From positions 744,276 through 808,275 of the forward strand of contig SIJG01000032.1 of assembly GCA_023374025.1 (NCBI GenBank): DNA of 64,000 nt, given 5' to 3'. Positions 23,259 to 34,570 of the stretch are shown piece by piece. This DNA comes from Heterodera schachtii (lineage: Eukaryota > Nematoda > Chromadorea > Rhabditida > Heteroderidae). The first letter of the stretch is position 1, and the number at the start of each line of letters is the position of its first letter. The notes beneath the pieces are model-generated. The model was not told the DNA's origin, did no database searches, and was given only the letters and a program-made list of their open reading frames with translations. The translations under genes and the position numbers were made by a program.

Positions 23259-25878
23259 TTGATTGGTATTCGTTGCACAAGTTTGATGTATATAAGTTGT
23301 CTTTTCCGGGTTTGCATTCAGTGCTTCAAATTTTTCTTCAATAAATTTTAATTGGTCATCCAATGTGTTTAAGCCTAAAACTAATTAGCATAATCGTGAA
23401 TCTTATGAAATGAAAAAATTCATATTTTTCAAAATTGGGATTTCATTATTCGAATAAGGTTTGTGATAAAAATATTAAAGCCCGGCGGGAACGGTATTCC
23501 CGCGGTAAAAAAGTGTGATAAAAATATTAAAGCCCGGCGGGAACGGCATTCCAGCGGTAAAAAAGCGCGAATCCCATTCCGAGATCCCGTCCCGATTTTT
23601 CGTTTTCCCGTGCCCGGAAAATTTTTTACCGGTCTCTAAATTCAATATTTTATTTATATTAAAATTCGACACTATCAATTATATCTTACCCTTATAATCC
23701 TTGAAGCAAACACTTATGGAAATTCGTTTGATTTTTTCAATGAACAAATCCATTTTGTTCAAAAACAGGATCATTGACGTGTTTGTGAACCATCTTGAGT
23801 TGCAAATTGACTCAAACAATCTGCAATTAATTAAAAAATAATACAACGAAAATTGCCCATTTCTTAAAATATTATTAACACAATAAATGTAACATTAACG
23901 CTAACCTCATACTCTCGACCATTCTGTTCTAAACATACAATAAGAATATTTAATTTTTAATTTTATAAAATTCATCAATTACCGTTGTTTCATCCTCAAA
24001 AAGCACTTGATCAAATTCGCTGATGGCTGTAATGAAAATAATTGCGTTGACATCCTAAATCAAGAAAGATTAGCATTAACAAACTCTTTAAAGAATTCCT
24101 AAAACGATTTAAAGATTTTTATCTTAAATATAAATAAATTATTAACAGTTTTTTAATTCTTCAGAATTAGTTGGAGATTAAATTTTCGAATTGGTGTTAT
24201 TTTGGTAATAAGAATTCGGGATCTGGCACCAGTTTAGGATGGAATTGATCTTATGAAATAAAAGAAAACACCAACTTCAAAACAATGAATCCATTTCTTT
24301 CGTTCAGAACGTTGTCCACCGACGTCAAATACGCGGAAATCAACCGTTTTCATTTTGAATTTAACCTTAAAATTGAATTAATTTTTATTAATTATAAAAT
24401 TCCAATTAAAATTTTGAATTTTAGATCAGTAAATTTAATTAAAAATATTAAAATTATTTAATTACCTTATTTTCTCTAATTATATGCCCGGGTATTTATT
24501 TTTAAACCTCCTCAGAAAGGGTGAGATAATTGGAGATGGGGCATTAAGACGGATAGATTTTTTTTTCAACCTCATCAGTATAATTAGAGAAAATACGGTG
24601 TATGTGATAAATACATGTAAGCTAAACTGAAACGTAACATCCGATAATTAATAAAATGCCAAATTTAGATTTATAAAAAATAATTAATATATACCATCAC
24701 CTCAATGATACCCGTCGTTTTGATCCTTGATAACAGTATGTCCTGTTCAGTTGGACGATAATCCGGTTTTGCGATCCGATCAACCGATTCCAAAAAACTT
24801 ATAATAATAATAAATGTTCAACTATTATTATATTTTAAATAAAATTCTTACAAAATGCTGTTTTCCACAAGCCTAAATGAAGGAAAATTGTGCATACAAA
24901 TTAAAAAGTTTTATAATTAATGTTTGTTAATTAAGGATTTTAACTAACAATTTTTTGATTAATTTTTATTATATCAAATAAAATTTAGCTTAACACTTAC
25001 TGAAATTCCTGCCCTCGAGGATAAACTTTTTCTCTGATGTTCCTATCTAAATAATCCATTTTTAAATATGTTATCATTTCAAAATATCCACTTTTTTCAA
25101 TTTTATTTCCTTTACCTGTCCATAATGTTTTAATGGCATGTGCTAATTCATCGCTTAATGGCTCTGATTCTTTCCCGTGATTTACCACCTCCATTACGAT
25201 CATTGCTTCATTCTGATTAAAATTTAAAAAATTTTTTATGGAAAAATGGGCTAAAAATTAGCCGTGGCCACGCTGCAATGTCGGATCACAATTATTAATG
25301 ATCATTTACATCTTACTTCAATTCGTGGATTGTAAAATGGGATGTTCAGCCTTTGCATTCCATGGAGTAAAGTGGCCATAGCCAAAACTAACAATAATCA
25401 AATTACGGTAAAAAGAAATCATGCAAAAATTTTTTTTTCCGGACCTGTATTGTTGTACACTGCTGATTTTTGTTTTTCCCGTTCTTCATCCGTGAAGCCA
25501 TGATCATGTAGAATGCTGATTTTCAAAGAAATGAATTTTTTTAAAAGAAATAATTAAAATAATTTAGCATATTAATTATTTTTTTCACTCAATTTATCTT
25601 TATAAAGCAATTATTCAAAAAATACCGCATTTGCTTCAATATTGTGCTTTTACCGCACTCGCCAGCACCTAAAATTAATACTAATGAAAAAAAAATATTT
25701 AAGAATTTAGTAATAATTGAAATTAAATTAAATATTAAATTTATTGGTTTAAAATTTTACCAAGCAATAATAGTTTGACAATCTTTTGAGCGTCAAGGTG
25801 CTCTTGAATAAGTTCTCGGTCTATTTGCTTCGTTTTAAGGTCCATAGCTTTTTCTTCAATGCTTTGACAAATGCCCAT
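23259..25878 (-). CDS. Heterotrimeric G-protein alpha subunit
   Basis: Membrane-anchored GTPase that couples receptors to effectors. The start MGICQS (ATG at 25876-25878) carries the Gly2 myristoylation and Cys4 palmitoylation signature. Successive exons give [15 protein letters not shown] (P-loop), [45 protein letters not shown] then [36 protein letters not shown] (switch I with the catalytic Arg), [18 protein letters not shown] (switch II with the catalytic Gln), [19 protein letters not shown], a roughly 25-nt microexon NRMVESMR, and [12 protein letters not shown] (NKxD). The last resolved exon carries [10 protein letters not shown] (TCAT motif) and ends at 23259. The receptor-contacting C-terminal exon is unresolved, so the coordinates exclude it. 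The P-loop has Cys where most G-alphas have Ser (GAGESGKST). The helical and Ras-like domains are otherwise normal. Confidence 0.93.
23463..23640. repeat. CCGG-rich dispersed repeat with a 52-bp internal duplication
   Basis: Lies in a G-alpha intron. Two copies of GTGATAAAAATATTAAAG followed by CCCGGCGGGAACGG start at 23463 and 23515. They are followed by CCCGTCCCGATTTTTCG and the end ACCGGTCTCTAAA. Related CCGG/CCCG-rich sequence occurs at 42410-42520, 59440-59560 and 49020-49115, and the end motif recurs inverted near 14915. It is probably a non-autonomous transposon family. No target duplication was resolved. Confidence 0.5.
24464..24598. repeat. Small MITE-like inverted repeat in a G-alpha intron
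   Basis: CCTTATTTTCTCTAATTATA at the left is mirrored by TATAATTAGAGAAAATACGG at the right, giving about 20-bp inverted ends around about 95 bp. A related end, TATTAGAGGAAATACGG, occurs at about 27399-27415, so the family is dispersed. No convincing target duplication was seen. Confidence 0.5.
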
Positions 25879-27876
25879 TTCTAAGCTTCAAAAATTATAA
25901 AATAATTTCTAAATATTATGAATTTTTATTATTAAAAATTAAATTAAATCAATATCATTTTAAGATTGAAGTTTCTAATTCTTAAATTAACCTTTTATGG
26001 TCAATAAATTTGTCTATTTAATTAAAAAGTATATTTGAAACTTTTAAACAAAAAATTGATTAAAATATTAGATGTAAGCTCGTTTTTCCATCGTTGAGCT
26101 TTGTTTTCGACAATAATGAATGTATTATCGAAAGAAAGTCAGCGCTTCATTTATTCTTTAATTTGTAAGTGAGGCTTAAAAGATAAACAAAAGGGAAACG
26201 GGAAGTTTGCAATTCTTCATTTCTTTTTGTCAAAATAGATTAATAATGGCAATGACGTGAAACTTCTGTAAATTATTAAAATTATTTTGAATTCATTTGT
26301 TATTAAAATATTGAAATATAATAAAATTTCAAAATGAGTTGAGAGTAAGAAAAAGTAAAATAAACCTTATAGACATGAATGAATTTTCTCATATTAAATT
26401 GAAACATTCATTAATTTTAATGCATAATTGACCGGATTTTATCAATTCAATTTAGATATGCAAAAAATTCTCAAAGCAAAAATAATAATGAAAGAAACAC
26501 ATTCTCAGACAGTTTTCAATAAACTTCATTTCCATCCGGCGGATGTTTTTGTGTACAAAATTTGAATATAAAAAAAAATAAAAGCAAAAAATGAAACAGT
26601 AGATAAATATTGTAATGATTGTTATAATTTTATGTATACAATTAAAAAAATCTTGAATTTATATTTCATATTTATAAATGAACTAAAAGCACAAGGGTGT
26701 GTAAAATAAAACTCACACGATTACCTAATTGGTATTGGAAAATGATTGCGAACAATTATTAATTTTTGAGGAAATTATGAAATTACTTGGTGGTTTGTGT
26801 GAAGTTATAATTGTCTCCACGGCAACTTTGGCACGGCAATGCACATATGCATTGAAAATAAGGCCAAATAGGCAGGCATTAAAGCCGTTAAACAAATCAA
26901 CTCTTTTTTTTGAGGCGAGAGGATAAATGAAAGAATTTAATTTTTCAATTTGGTCACTTAGATATAATTTGGCATGCTGAAATTTTTCGATATAATTTAG
27001 TTTTTCAATTTTATACTTTCATTTCTGTTGGACAATGAAATATAAGAAGTTTAAAAGAATACCCAAAGTATCCCAAAACAGTTGGAGAATAATATATTAG
27101 GGGATGTAACCCAAAATGTCAAAATAATGACACATTTGTGAATCAAGGCAGAACAAAGCGAATAGTAAAATTAATTAGGGTAGTATAAAAGATTTTCCAA
27201 AGAAATTATCCTGTCCAAAATTCTGGTGAATAACATTTTAGGCGATGGTGCCCAAACGAAAAGTATTTGCAATTTTTTTCGACAATTTTAAAAATATATA
27301 TAAATGCGTAAGGGTTGGCAGATAATTACAGGGGTCGGCCTTATTTATCAACCCCCCTCAAAAGGGGGGCTTTATTTCTAATTTTAGGGACGCACTATAT
27401 TAGAGGAAATACGGTAATTGGACCGTAATTTGATTAATTCTTTTCGTCTGTTTCAATTCACCAACTTTTTGTCATAAAAACTAGTAAATTCTAGAAAAAA
27501 TAAAACTTAATTTTCAGCAATTGCCTACTCGTTTAGTACGGAACGGACAGATGAATGGCATAAATTGATGAATGATTTTGACCAACTCAGGCAAAAGTAT
27601 CCCTTTAACTCTGATGCTAATTATTAATTCGTAAAAATTTAATCACTGTTCTTTAATCCGAATTTGTTTTCAAATTTACTGATATTCAAAATTGAATTGT
27701 TTTTTTAAATCAAAATGAATTAATAGGCAAAAAATTTTATTATATAAATTAGTGATCGGCTTTTTCAAATTATTTCGGTGCAGTTCAAAGTTATTTTTTG
27801 CAGCAGCAGCAGTTTTTTCAATGAGAAATCTTTTAACAAATTATTTATTGGGAAATTTCACGATTAATATATGTAT
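25879..27876. other. Intergenic, no supported gene
   Basis: AT-rich upstream region of the G-alpha gene. Short open frames, such as a 65-codon one at 26729-26926, show no domain or splice context. One perfect hairpin, six C then TCAAAA then six G, lies at 27352-27369, beside a repeat end shared with 24.5 kb. Nothing else was identified. Confidence 0.5.
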
Positions 27877-28669
27877 CAGGGATGGCATTCCGAGGCCCCA
27901 AAAATTTTCGGAAATCGGAAATCGGAACTCCGGGGGTCCAAAATTTTTCGGAAATCGGATTTCCGAGGCCCAAAAATTTTTCGGAAGTCGGAAATCGGAA
28001 TTCCGACCCCAAAAACGTCGGAAATCGGAAGTCGGAAATCGGAATTCCGACCCCAAAAACGTCGGAAATCGGAAGTCGGAAATCGGAAATTTTCAAAAAA
28101 TATAAATATAATAAAAAAATTTTTAAATATTATAATAGGCTAAATTTTTAATTCTTAACCAATTAAAAGCTGGTTCAAAATTTTTTTGATCTATTTAATA
28201 AATATTTGCCTTAAAAAATTATTCAATGATTTTCATCAAAAATTTTACCTTTTTTTTGCGGCGCGTTTTTTCAAAATTTTTGAAAACACGGCGGGCGAGG
28301 TCCGGCGGTGCCGATAGGCGCCGCCGGTGAAAATTTTTTTATAATTTTTAATCAAATTATTAACAAATCTTGTCCAAAAATGACTAAATTTAGCGATTTT
28401 GAGGCAAAAATTTCTCAAGAAAAATATGATTTTTAGGGTGCGGCGGTGCCGATAGGCGCCGCCGGGAAATTTTTGAAAATTTCAATGCAATTTATTAACC
28501 AAAATTGTAAAAAATTGTTAATTTTTTGAAAAAAAATTCAAAAAAAATTCCGAAAATTTCCGACTTTTTATCAAAAATTTCGGAAATCGGAAGTCGGAAT
28601 TCCGACGTCCAAAATTTTTTCGGAAATCGGAAATCGGAAGTCGGAAGTCGGAATTCCGTGCCATCCCTG
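27877..28669. mobile_element. hAT-type MITE with 8-bp target duplication ATATGTAT
   Basis: The left end is CAGGGATGGCATTCCGAG. The reverse complement of the right end is CAGGGATGGCACGGAATTCC, identical over the first 11 bases. It is flanked by perfect 8-mers ATATGTAT at 27869-27876 and 28670-28677, so the hAT superfamily is likely. Both arms are built of short tandem units of the GGAAATCGGAAGTC type. The interior carries two GC-rich cores (CGGCGGTGCCGATAGGCGCC) near 28311 and 28441, the reverse complement of those in the 6.1-6.8 kb MITE. There is no transposase; open frames over the arms are repeat artefacts. Confidence 0.9.
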
Positions 28670-28792
28670 ATATGTATACTTTCGTAGTTTAAATATATTA
28701 ACGAAATGCAATAAAAACGAAAAATCACCTAGTCAATCGCAAGAAAATTTCCCGCTGACCAACCCTAGGAAGGGCGTGAGGTCAATTGCCGA

Positions 28793-28793
<1 letters not shown>

Positions 28794-28831
<38 letters not shown>
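28794..28831. repeat. Poly-C run of 38 nt
   Basis: An uninterrupted run of C. Shorter G or C runs are scattered through the window (for example near 8650, 12561, 13945, 31940 and 53757). Lengths of such homopolymers are unreliable in assemblies. Confidence 0.9.
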
Positions 28832-29142
28832 TTCCCTGACAGGAGGACGCAAATGAAATGAGGAGAAAATGGCGCAGCAATAAAGAGTTGAACCAAGCTG
28901 GCTTTTTGGTTTTGAGGTGCCTTAGTATATAAATTTATTAAAAATTTATTCGGATTCCGTACTTATGGTGTTTTCGGGTCTCTCCCCGCCCTCCAAAAAA
29001 AGTCGTAAAGCCAAAAATAATTGAAAAAGAATGTAGGTTATTCGTGATCATTGATCAACGACCCGAAAACCCCTCAGAAAATGCGTTCACGACTTTTAAA
29101 TTTATTTTTTCGAAGAAGTGGCAGAGGGTAAACTGCAAATTT

Positions 29143-29310
29143 TAAGGGCGAAGGAAAATCGCTTGAGCAATTGCTCGCGGAGCTCGAACGTCAGAGATGT
29201 GTTTTTGACAGCGCGGCAATTCGGAGGCGGCAGCTAATTGACGTGGACGACAAATTGGCGCCGGAAGATTTGGTGAAAAAATCCAAACTTTTTTTGAAAA
29301 TTTGTGTTTG
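29143..29310 (+). other. Orphan exon-like open stretch
   Basis: After a possible AG acceptor (TTTTAAG) the plus strand stays open for about 50 codons, including EQLLAELERQRCVFDSA and LIDVDDKLAPEDLVKK. That is a normal amphipathic, charged composition unlike the surrounding AT-rich DNA. No flanking exons were found, and it abuts a dispersed G-run repeat (29325-29385). It could be a captured exon or gene fragment; no family is recognised. Confidence 0.25.
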
Positions 29311-29429
29311 AAAAAATTTTTTAACTTCGGGAGTGGGAGGGAAACGATAAGGAAGGGAACTGACCCGGGGGGGGGGGACAGCCGAGGGAAAGAGTGCGAG
29401 GATTATATTGCACCAATCCAATCATTGTG

Positions 29430-30600
29430 AAAATCAATAGAAAATTTCTTGACCGGAAAATGCTAGTCATCAGTGAATTCGAATTTCTTGAAAACAAAAA
29501 AATAACTATCCTAAAAAGGACAAAATGTCGACTCCTCTAGGTCTGAAAAGGTGTTTGATCGATTCAAAAAAGTACAAAAAGAAAGACTTTTTTATAGTTT
29601 TTATCAGTAAAATCATTAGCCAGTTTAATTTGTTTTTTTTAAATACATGATAAGTTTAATCCAAATGAGCTAAAATTTAAAAAATGGACCCAAATTATAG
29701 AAAAATGGAAATAACCCACCCGACCATTTTGAAAACTTTTGATAATGTAATGAGCTGAAGTTGAAGCGGAGGTTCATTTTTTAATTTAAGTCCATTTAGA
29801 ATTGAATTTTTCATAATATTATTAAAAATTTAAATTGTACAATGGTTTTTTGATAAAAAAAAACTATAGGAAAAAGTCACATTTTTTTGATTTTCCACTG
29901 CCCAAATGCAAAATCTCTTGATCAATCAAATAATATAATAAGAAATAATTCACTTTCTGGTAATTTCTCTCCAATTTTGAGTCTATTAAAATAGTTTATA
30001 CATTTTTGTCCAAGGCTTTTTTTGACTTTTCTTTTCTTTGCGCTAAAATGATTCATTTTTAGGGATTGTCCTGGTATTTTGAACGTTTCGAAAAACGTTT
30101 TCATACTTTGCTTAGAAATTTGATTTTTGTCATCCGAGAGGAGTCGATTGATATGTATATAATGTTCCGTCTATAGCTGTGGAGAATCAGTATTTCCCGT
30201 TGGTGCATATTGATGAAATGACTAATTTTACATTAAAATATTTTAAAATTCCTTCATTCTGAAAACTAAGATTGACAATGAGTTGCAAAAATCAAATCGC
30301 TTAAAAATGTGTTTTAAGTCTTAAAATCACAGCCTTATACTTTATAATATATATCACTGACGCATGTTCCGGAAATCATGGCAATTAAGGCATTTTTTGC
30401 CCTCATGATTAAGGGTTAAATATTTTAGCGACCTTTCCGTCATTTCTAATATAATGAAAGATTTCTTAATAAATTAAAGATTGGCAAGCGGCGGGACAAT
30501 GCGGACGGCAAGCGGAAGAACAATGCGGACAAGTCGGAAAATTTTTTTGTGAGTAAATATTTAATTTGAAAAAATAAAATATCATTCAATCGATGAGTGA
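29430..30600. other. Intergenic, no supported gene
   Basis: AT-rich with no domain-bearing open frame. A short repeated motif, ACAATGCGGAC, occurs twice near 30497-30531. Nothing else was supported. Confidence 0.45.
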
Positions 30601-31025
30601 TTACATTAAAAATTATTCTGACAGGACCTACAAATCAAATGGGTTTTTGCACATGAAGAAAAATAAAATTACAATGCAGTCTAAAATGATTTAACTTTTA
30701 CGTGCATTGTACACCAAAAACATGAAATTACACTTCATTTTTTGGCTTTTTTACACAAGAAAACGTGAAGTTGCAATTCATTTTCTGTGTCTAAAACGAT
30801 TTGTTTTTTTACGTGCACTTGTACACCAAGAAAACGTGAAAATACAATTCGTTTTTTGGGTCTAAACATTTTACTTTTACGTGTACATGTAATGTACACT
30901 TAAAATGTGAAATTACAAATTCAAATTGGTTTTTGCACACCAAGAAAAATAAAATAACATGCAGGTCTAAAATGATTTTACTTTTACGTGCACTTGTACA
31001 CCAAAATTAATTCATAAATATTTTT
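30600..31025. repeat. Degenerate minisatellite (about 70-100 bp units)
   Basis: Repeated modules of the form TTTACGTGCACTTGTACACC, then AAGAAAACGTGAAATTAC, then AATTCATTTTTTGGGTCTAAA. About four to five imperfect copies lie immediately left of the satellite region. Confidence 0.6.
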
Positions 31026-31160
31026 TCAGAGTGATCTGAAACGCACCAAATTTTATTTACATGTTAAATAAGGCTCCCTGATGCTTATATTCAAAGAAGG
31101 AAGAATAAAAATTAAAAATTTGTGTTTCCTTATATTTTGGTTATTTCCGTTCTATTTTTG

Positions 31161-31282
31161 GTGGGGTGCTTGGAACAGTGGAATCATGCGTACCCGTCCG
31201 ATCTGGCAAGTTAAGCAACGCTGGCTGACTAGCCGAAAGGATGGGGGCCGTGGTGAAACGAAACCAGCACTGCTTACCCCGC
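31161..31282 (+). rRNA. 5S rRNA-like gene, copy 1
   Basis: 122 nt. The core CCCGTCCGATCTGGCAAGTT followed by AAGCAACGCTG is the conserved nematode 5S loop/box A region, and GGATGGGGGCCG sits at the box C position. The ends pair as helix I: GTGGGGT (31161-31167) with ACCCCGC (31276-31282). The 3' half differs from textbook 5S sequence, so it could be a divergent functional 5S or a 5S-derived pseudogene or SINE. It is followed by a hairpin and a T-run rather than an immediate T-run. Confidence 0.7.
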
Positions 31283-31298
31283 GGCACCCGGCACGGAC

Positions 31299-31347
31299 CC
31301 CCGAAGGAATGGATTTAATTAAATTCTCTCCTTCGGGGCTTTTTTTA
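31299..31347 (+). terminator. Hairpin plus T-run after 5S copy 1
   Basis: CCCCGAAGGA (31299-31308) pairs perfectly with TCCTTCGGGG (31329-31338), followed by a T-run at 31340-31346. T-runs terminate RNA polymerase III. The 10-bp stem lies 16 nt beyond the 5S 3' end and is conserved in copy 2. Confidence 0.55.
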
Positions 31348-31447
31348 CACTAGGTCGGCCGTTAGCTTTCGATTGGTCTAGTAAATTTTTAAAAATATTT
31401 TGTCCAACATAATTTTTTGCTAAGTGGTCAGAAGTGCTATGGAGGGT

Positions 31448-32020
31448 GGAGGGGGGGGGGGGGGCAAAGGCCCCCCACGAGGCCGCGAAGCGGCCGAGTG
31501 AGTACCTTGGGCGCAGGAAATTGGATGCGCTTAAAATGTTTGAGTATCCCAAGTGGACACTTGAAAAAATCGGTTTTTTTTGGTTTCGTGGCAGTCGCCT
31601 TGAACCGGTGCGCCCAGATTTATGGGGAGACCGAATCCTTCGGGAATAGCTTCTACATGCCCTGTACATTATTTTTACGTTCGATTTTTGCTCCCCATAA
31701 TTGTTTGAGTACCCCAAAAGGATAACGGACACTTGAAAAAATCGATTTTTTATTTCATAAATATTTTTTCAGAAAGTGATCAGAAGCGCACCAAACTTTG
31801 AAGGATACTGAAAGGACGAGAATTAACCTATTTTTTATTACATTAGCTTGTCAGTTTCTTTAAAAAAATTTTTCAAAATTCTGAGTTATTTTATTTTTTG
31901 CAAAATTCTTAAGGGCGGGGGGCGGGGCCGAAGGCCCCGCAGGGGGGGGGGGGGGGGGGGGGGGGGGCCGAAGGCCCCCCACGAGGCCGCGAAGCGGCCG
32001 AGTGAGTATCCTCGGCGCAG
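31448..32020. repeat. G-run clusters with GAA-loop hairpins (two copies)
   Basis: At about 31448-31520 and 31914-32020, long G-runs are followed by GGCCCCCCACGAGGCCGC and GAAGCGGCCGAGTGAGTA. The second also carries GGGGCC-GAA-GGCCCC. The two perfect hairpins, GGGGCC/GGCCCC and GGCCGC/GCGGCC, both have a GAA triloop. A third cluster lies at about 36528-36630. Confidence 0.65.
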
Positions 32021-32220
32021 GAAAATTATTAAGGAGAAAGGTCCATTACTTATTATTTTTTGCAAAATTAATTCATAAATATTTTTTCAGAAAGTGCTCT
32101 GAAACGCACCAAATTTTATTTACATGTTAAATAAGGCTCCCTGATGCTTTTACAATCAAAAAGGGAGATGAATAATAATTTAAAAAATTTTTAATTGCGT
32201 TTTATATATGCGAAAAAGTT

Positions 32221-34560
32221 TAGGCTTAACTTTTTTTTCAGAAACTGATCAGAAACGAACCAAACTTTGCAGGGACACTGAAAGGAAGAGAAATAACCTA
32301 TTTTAAATATTATCTAGTCAGTTCCTTTAATTTTTTTTCTTCAAAATAATTTTTTTTTTTCGGGGCAGTCCCCCTGAACCTGGATTTTCGGCACTCTGAT
32401 AATTTTAGCGCTTATAATGGGTTGTATAAAGTCGATTGTAGAAGGAATTGGAAGCGCTAAAATTGTTTGAGTACCCCAAATGGACACTTGAAAAAATCGA
32501 TTTTTTATTTCATAAATATTCTTTCAGAAAGTGCTCTGAAACGCGCCAAATTTTATATACATGTTATATAAGGCACTCTGATACTTTTTCTATCAAAAAG
32601 GGAGATGAATAAAATTTTTTAAAATTTTTAATTGCTTTTTAAATGTGCGAAAAAGTTTAGGCTTAACTTTTTTTGTGAAAATTCAATCACTCATAGTTTT
32701 TGGAGTAGTGATCAGGAAAATCCCAGATTTTGCAGGGTAACAGCTGAGAAGAATTCTCATTTATATAATTAATTAACTATCCCATAATGTTTCGTTAAAA
32801 TTTTTAGATATTGCAATTTTCCGTACTTTTCCAATTTTTTGCAAAATTAATTCATAAATATTTTTTCAGAAACTACTCTAAAACGCACCAAATTAAATTT
32901 ACATGTTAAATAAGGCTCCCTGATGCTTTTACAATCAAAAAGGGCGATGAATAAATATTTTAGAAATTTTTAATTCCTTTTTAATTACACGAAAAAGTTT
33001 AGGCTTAACTTTTTTTTCAGAAACTGATCAGAAACGAACCAAACTTTGCAGGGACACTGAAAGGAAGAGAAATAACCTATTTTAAATATTATCTAGTCAG
33101 TTCCTTTAATTTTTTTTCTTCAAAATAATTTTTTTTTTTTTTCGGGGGGGCAGTCCCCCTGAACCTGGATTTTCGGCACTCTGATAATTTTAGCGCTTAT
33201 AATGGGTTGTATAAAGTCGATTGTAGAAGGAATTGGAAGCGCTAAAATTGTTTGAGTACCCCAAATGGACACTTGAAAAAATCGATTTTTTATTTCATAA
33301 ATATTTTTCAGAAAGTGATCTGCAAGGCACCAAATTTTATATACATGTTATATAAGGCACTCTGATACTTTTTCTATCAAAAAGGGAGATGAATAAAATT
33401 TTTAAAAATTTTTAATTGCTTTTTAAATGTGCGAAAAAGTTTAGGCTTAACTTTTTTTGTGAAAATTCAATCACTCATAATTTTACGAGTAGTGATCAGG
33501 AAAATCCCAGATTTTGCAGGGTAACAGCTGAGAAGAATTCTCATTTATATAATTAATTAACTATCCCATAATGTTTCGTTAAAATTTTTAGATATTGCAA
33601 TTTTCCGTACTTTTCCAACTTTTTGCAAAATTAATTCATAAATATTTTTTCAGAAACTACTCTAAAACGCTCCAAATTAAATTTACATGTTAAATAAGGC
33701 TCCCTGATGCTTTTACAATCAAAAAGGGCGATGAATAAATATTTTAGAAATTTTTAATTCCTTTTTAATTACACGAAAAAGTTTAGGCTTAACTTTTTTT
33801 TCAGAAACTGATCAGAAACGAACCAAACTTTGCAGGGACACTGAAAGGAAGAGAAATAACCTATTTTAAATATTATCTAGTCAGTTCCTTTAATTTTTTT
33901 TCTTCAAAATAATTTTTTTTTTTTTTCGGGGGGGCAGTCCCCCTGAACCTGGATTTTCGGCACTCTGATAATTTTAGCGCTTATAATGGGTTGTATAAAG
34001 TCGATTGTAGAAGGAATTGGAAGCGCTAAAATTGTTTGAGTACCCCAAATGGACACTTGAAAAAATCGATTTTTTATTTCATAAATATTTTTTCAGAAAG
34101 TGCTCTGAAACCCACCAAATTTTATATACATGTTAAATAAAGCTCTCTGATGCTTTTATATCAAAAAGGTAGATGAATAAAATTTTTAAAAATTTTTAAT
34201 TGCTTTTAAATGTACGAAAAAGTTTAGGCTTAACCTTTTTTTGTGAAAATTCAATCACTCATAATTTTACGAATAGTGATCAGAAAAATCCCAGATTTTG
34301 CAGGGTAACAGCTGAGAACAATTCTCATTTATATAATTAATTAACTATCCCATAATGTTTCTTTAAAATTTTAGATATTCCAATTTTCCGTACTTTTCCA
34401 ATTTTTTGCAAAATTAATTCATAAATATTTTTCAGAAACTACTCTAAAACGCACCAAATTTAATTTACATGTTAAATAAGGCTACTTTGATGCTTTTAAT
34501 ACCAAAAAGGGAGATGAATAAATAGATTAGAACTAGCAATTCCTTTTTAATAACACGAAA
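32221..34560. repeat. About 780-bp tandem repeat, three units
   Basis: The landmark TAGGCTTAACTTTTTTTTCA begins at about 32221, 33000 and 33784, giving spacings of 779 and 784 bp. Units are nearly identical and differ by short indels, mainly in T-runs and in the G-run of CGGGGGGGCAGTCCCCC. Diverged partial units extend on both sides. Confidence 0.85.
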
Positions 34561-34570
34561 AAGTTTAGAC

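Noticed and set aside
27841..28151. Open frames of 70-117 codons with repeated RKSE/FRFPTSD patterns
   Set aside because: They are translations of the MITE arm minisatellite and cross the element boundary.
31081..32078. Several open frames through 5S-like and G-run repeats
   Set aside because: They run through repeat modules found several times in the array and share no protein similarity.
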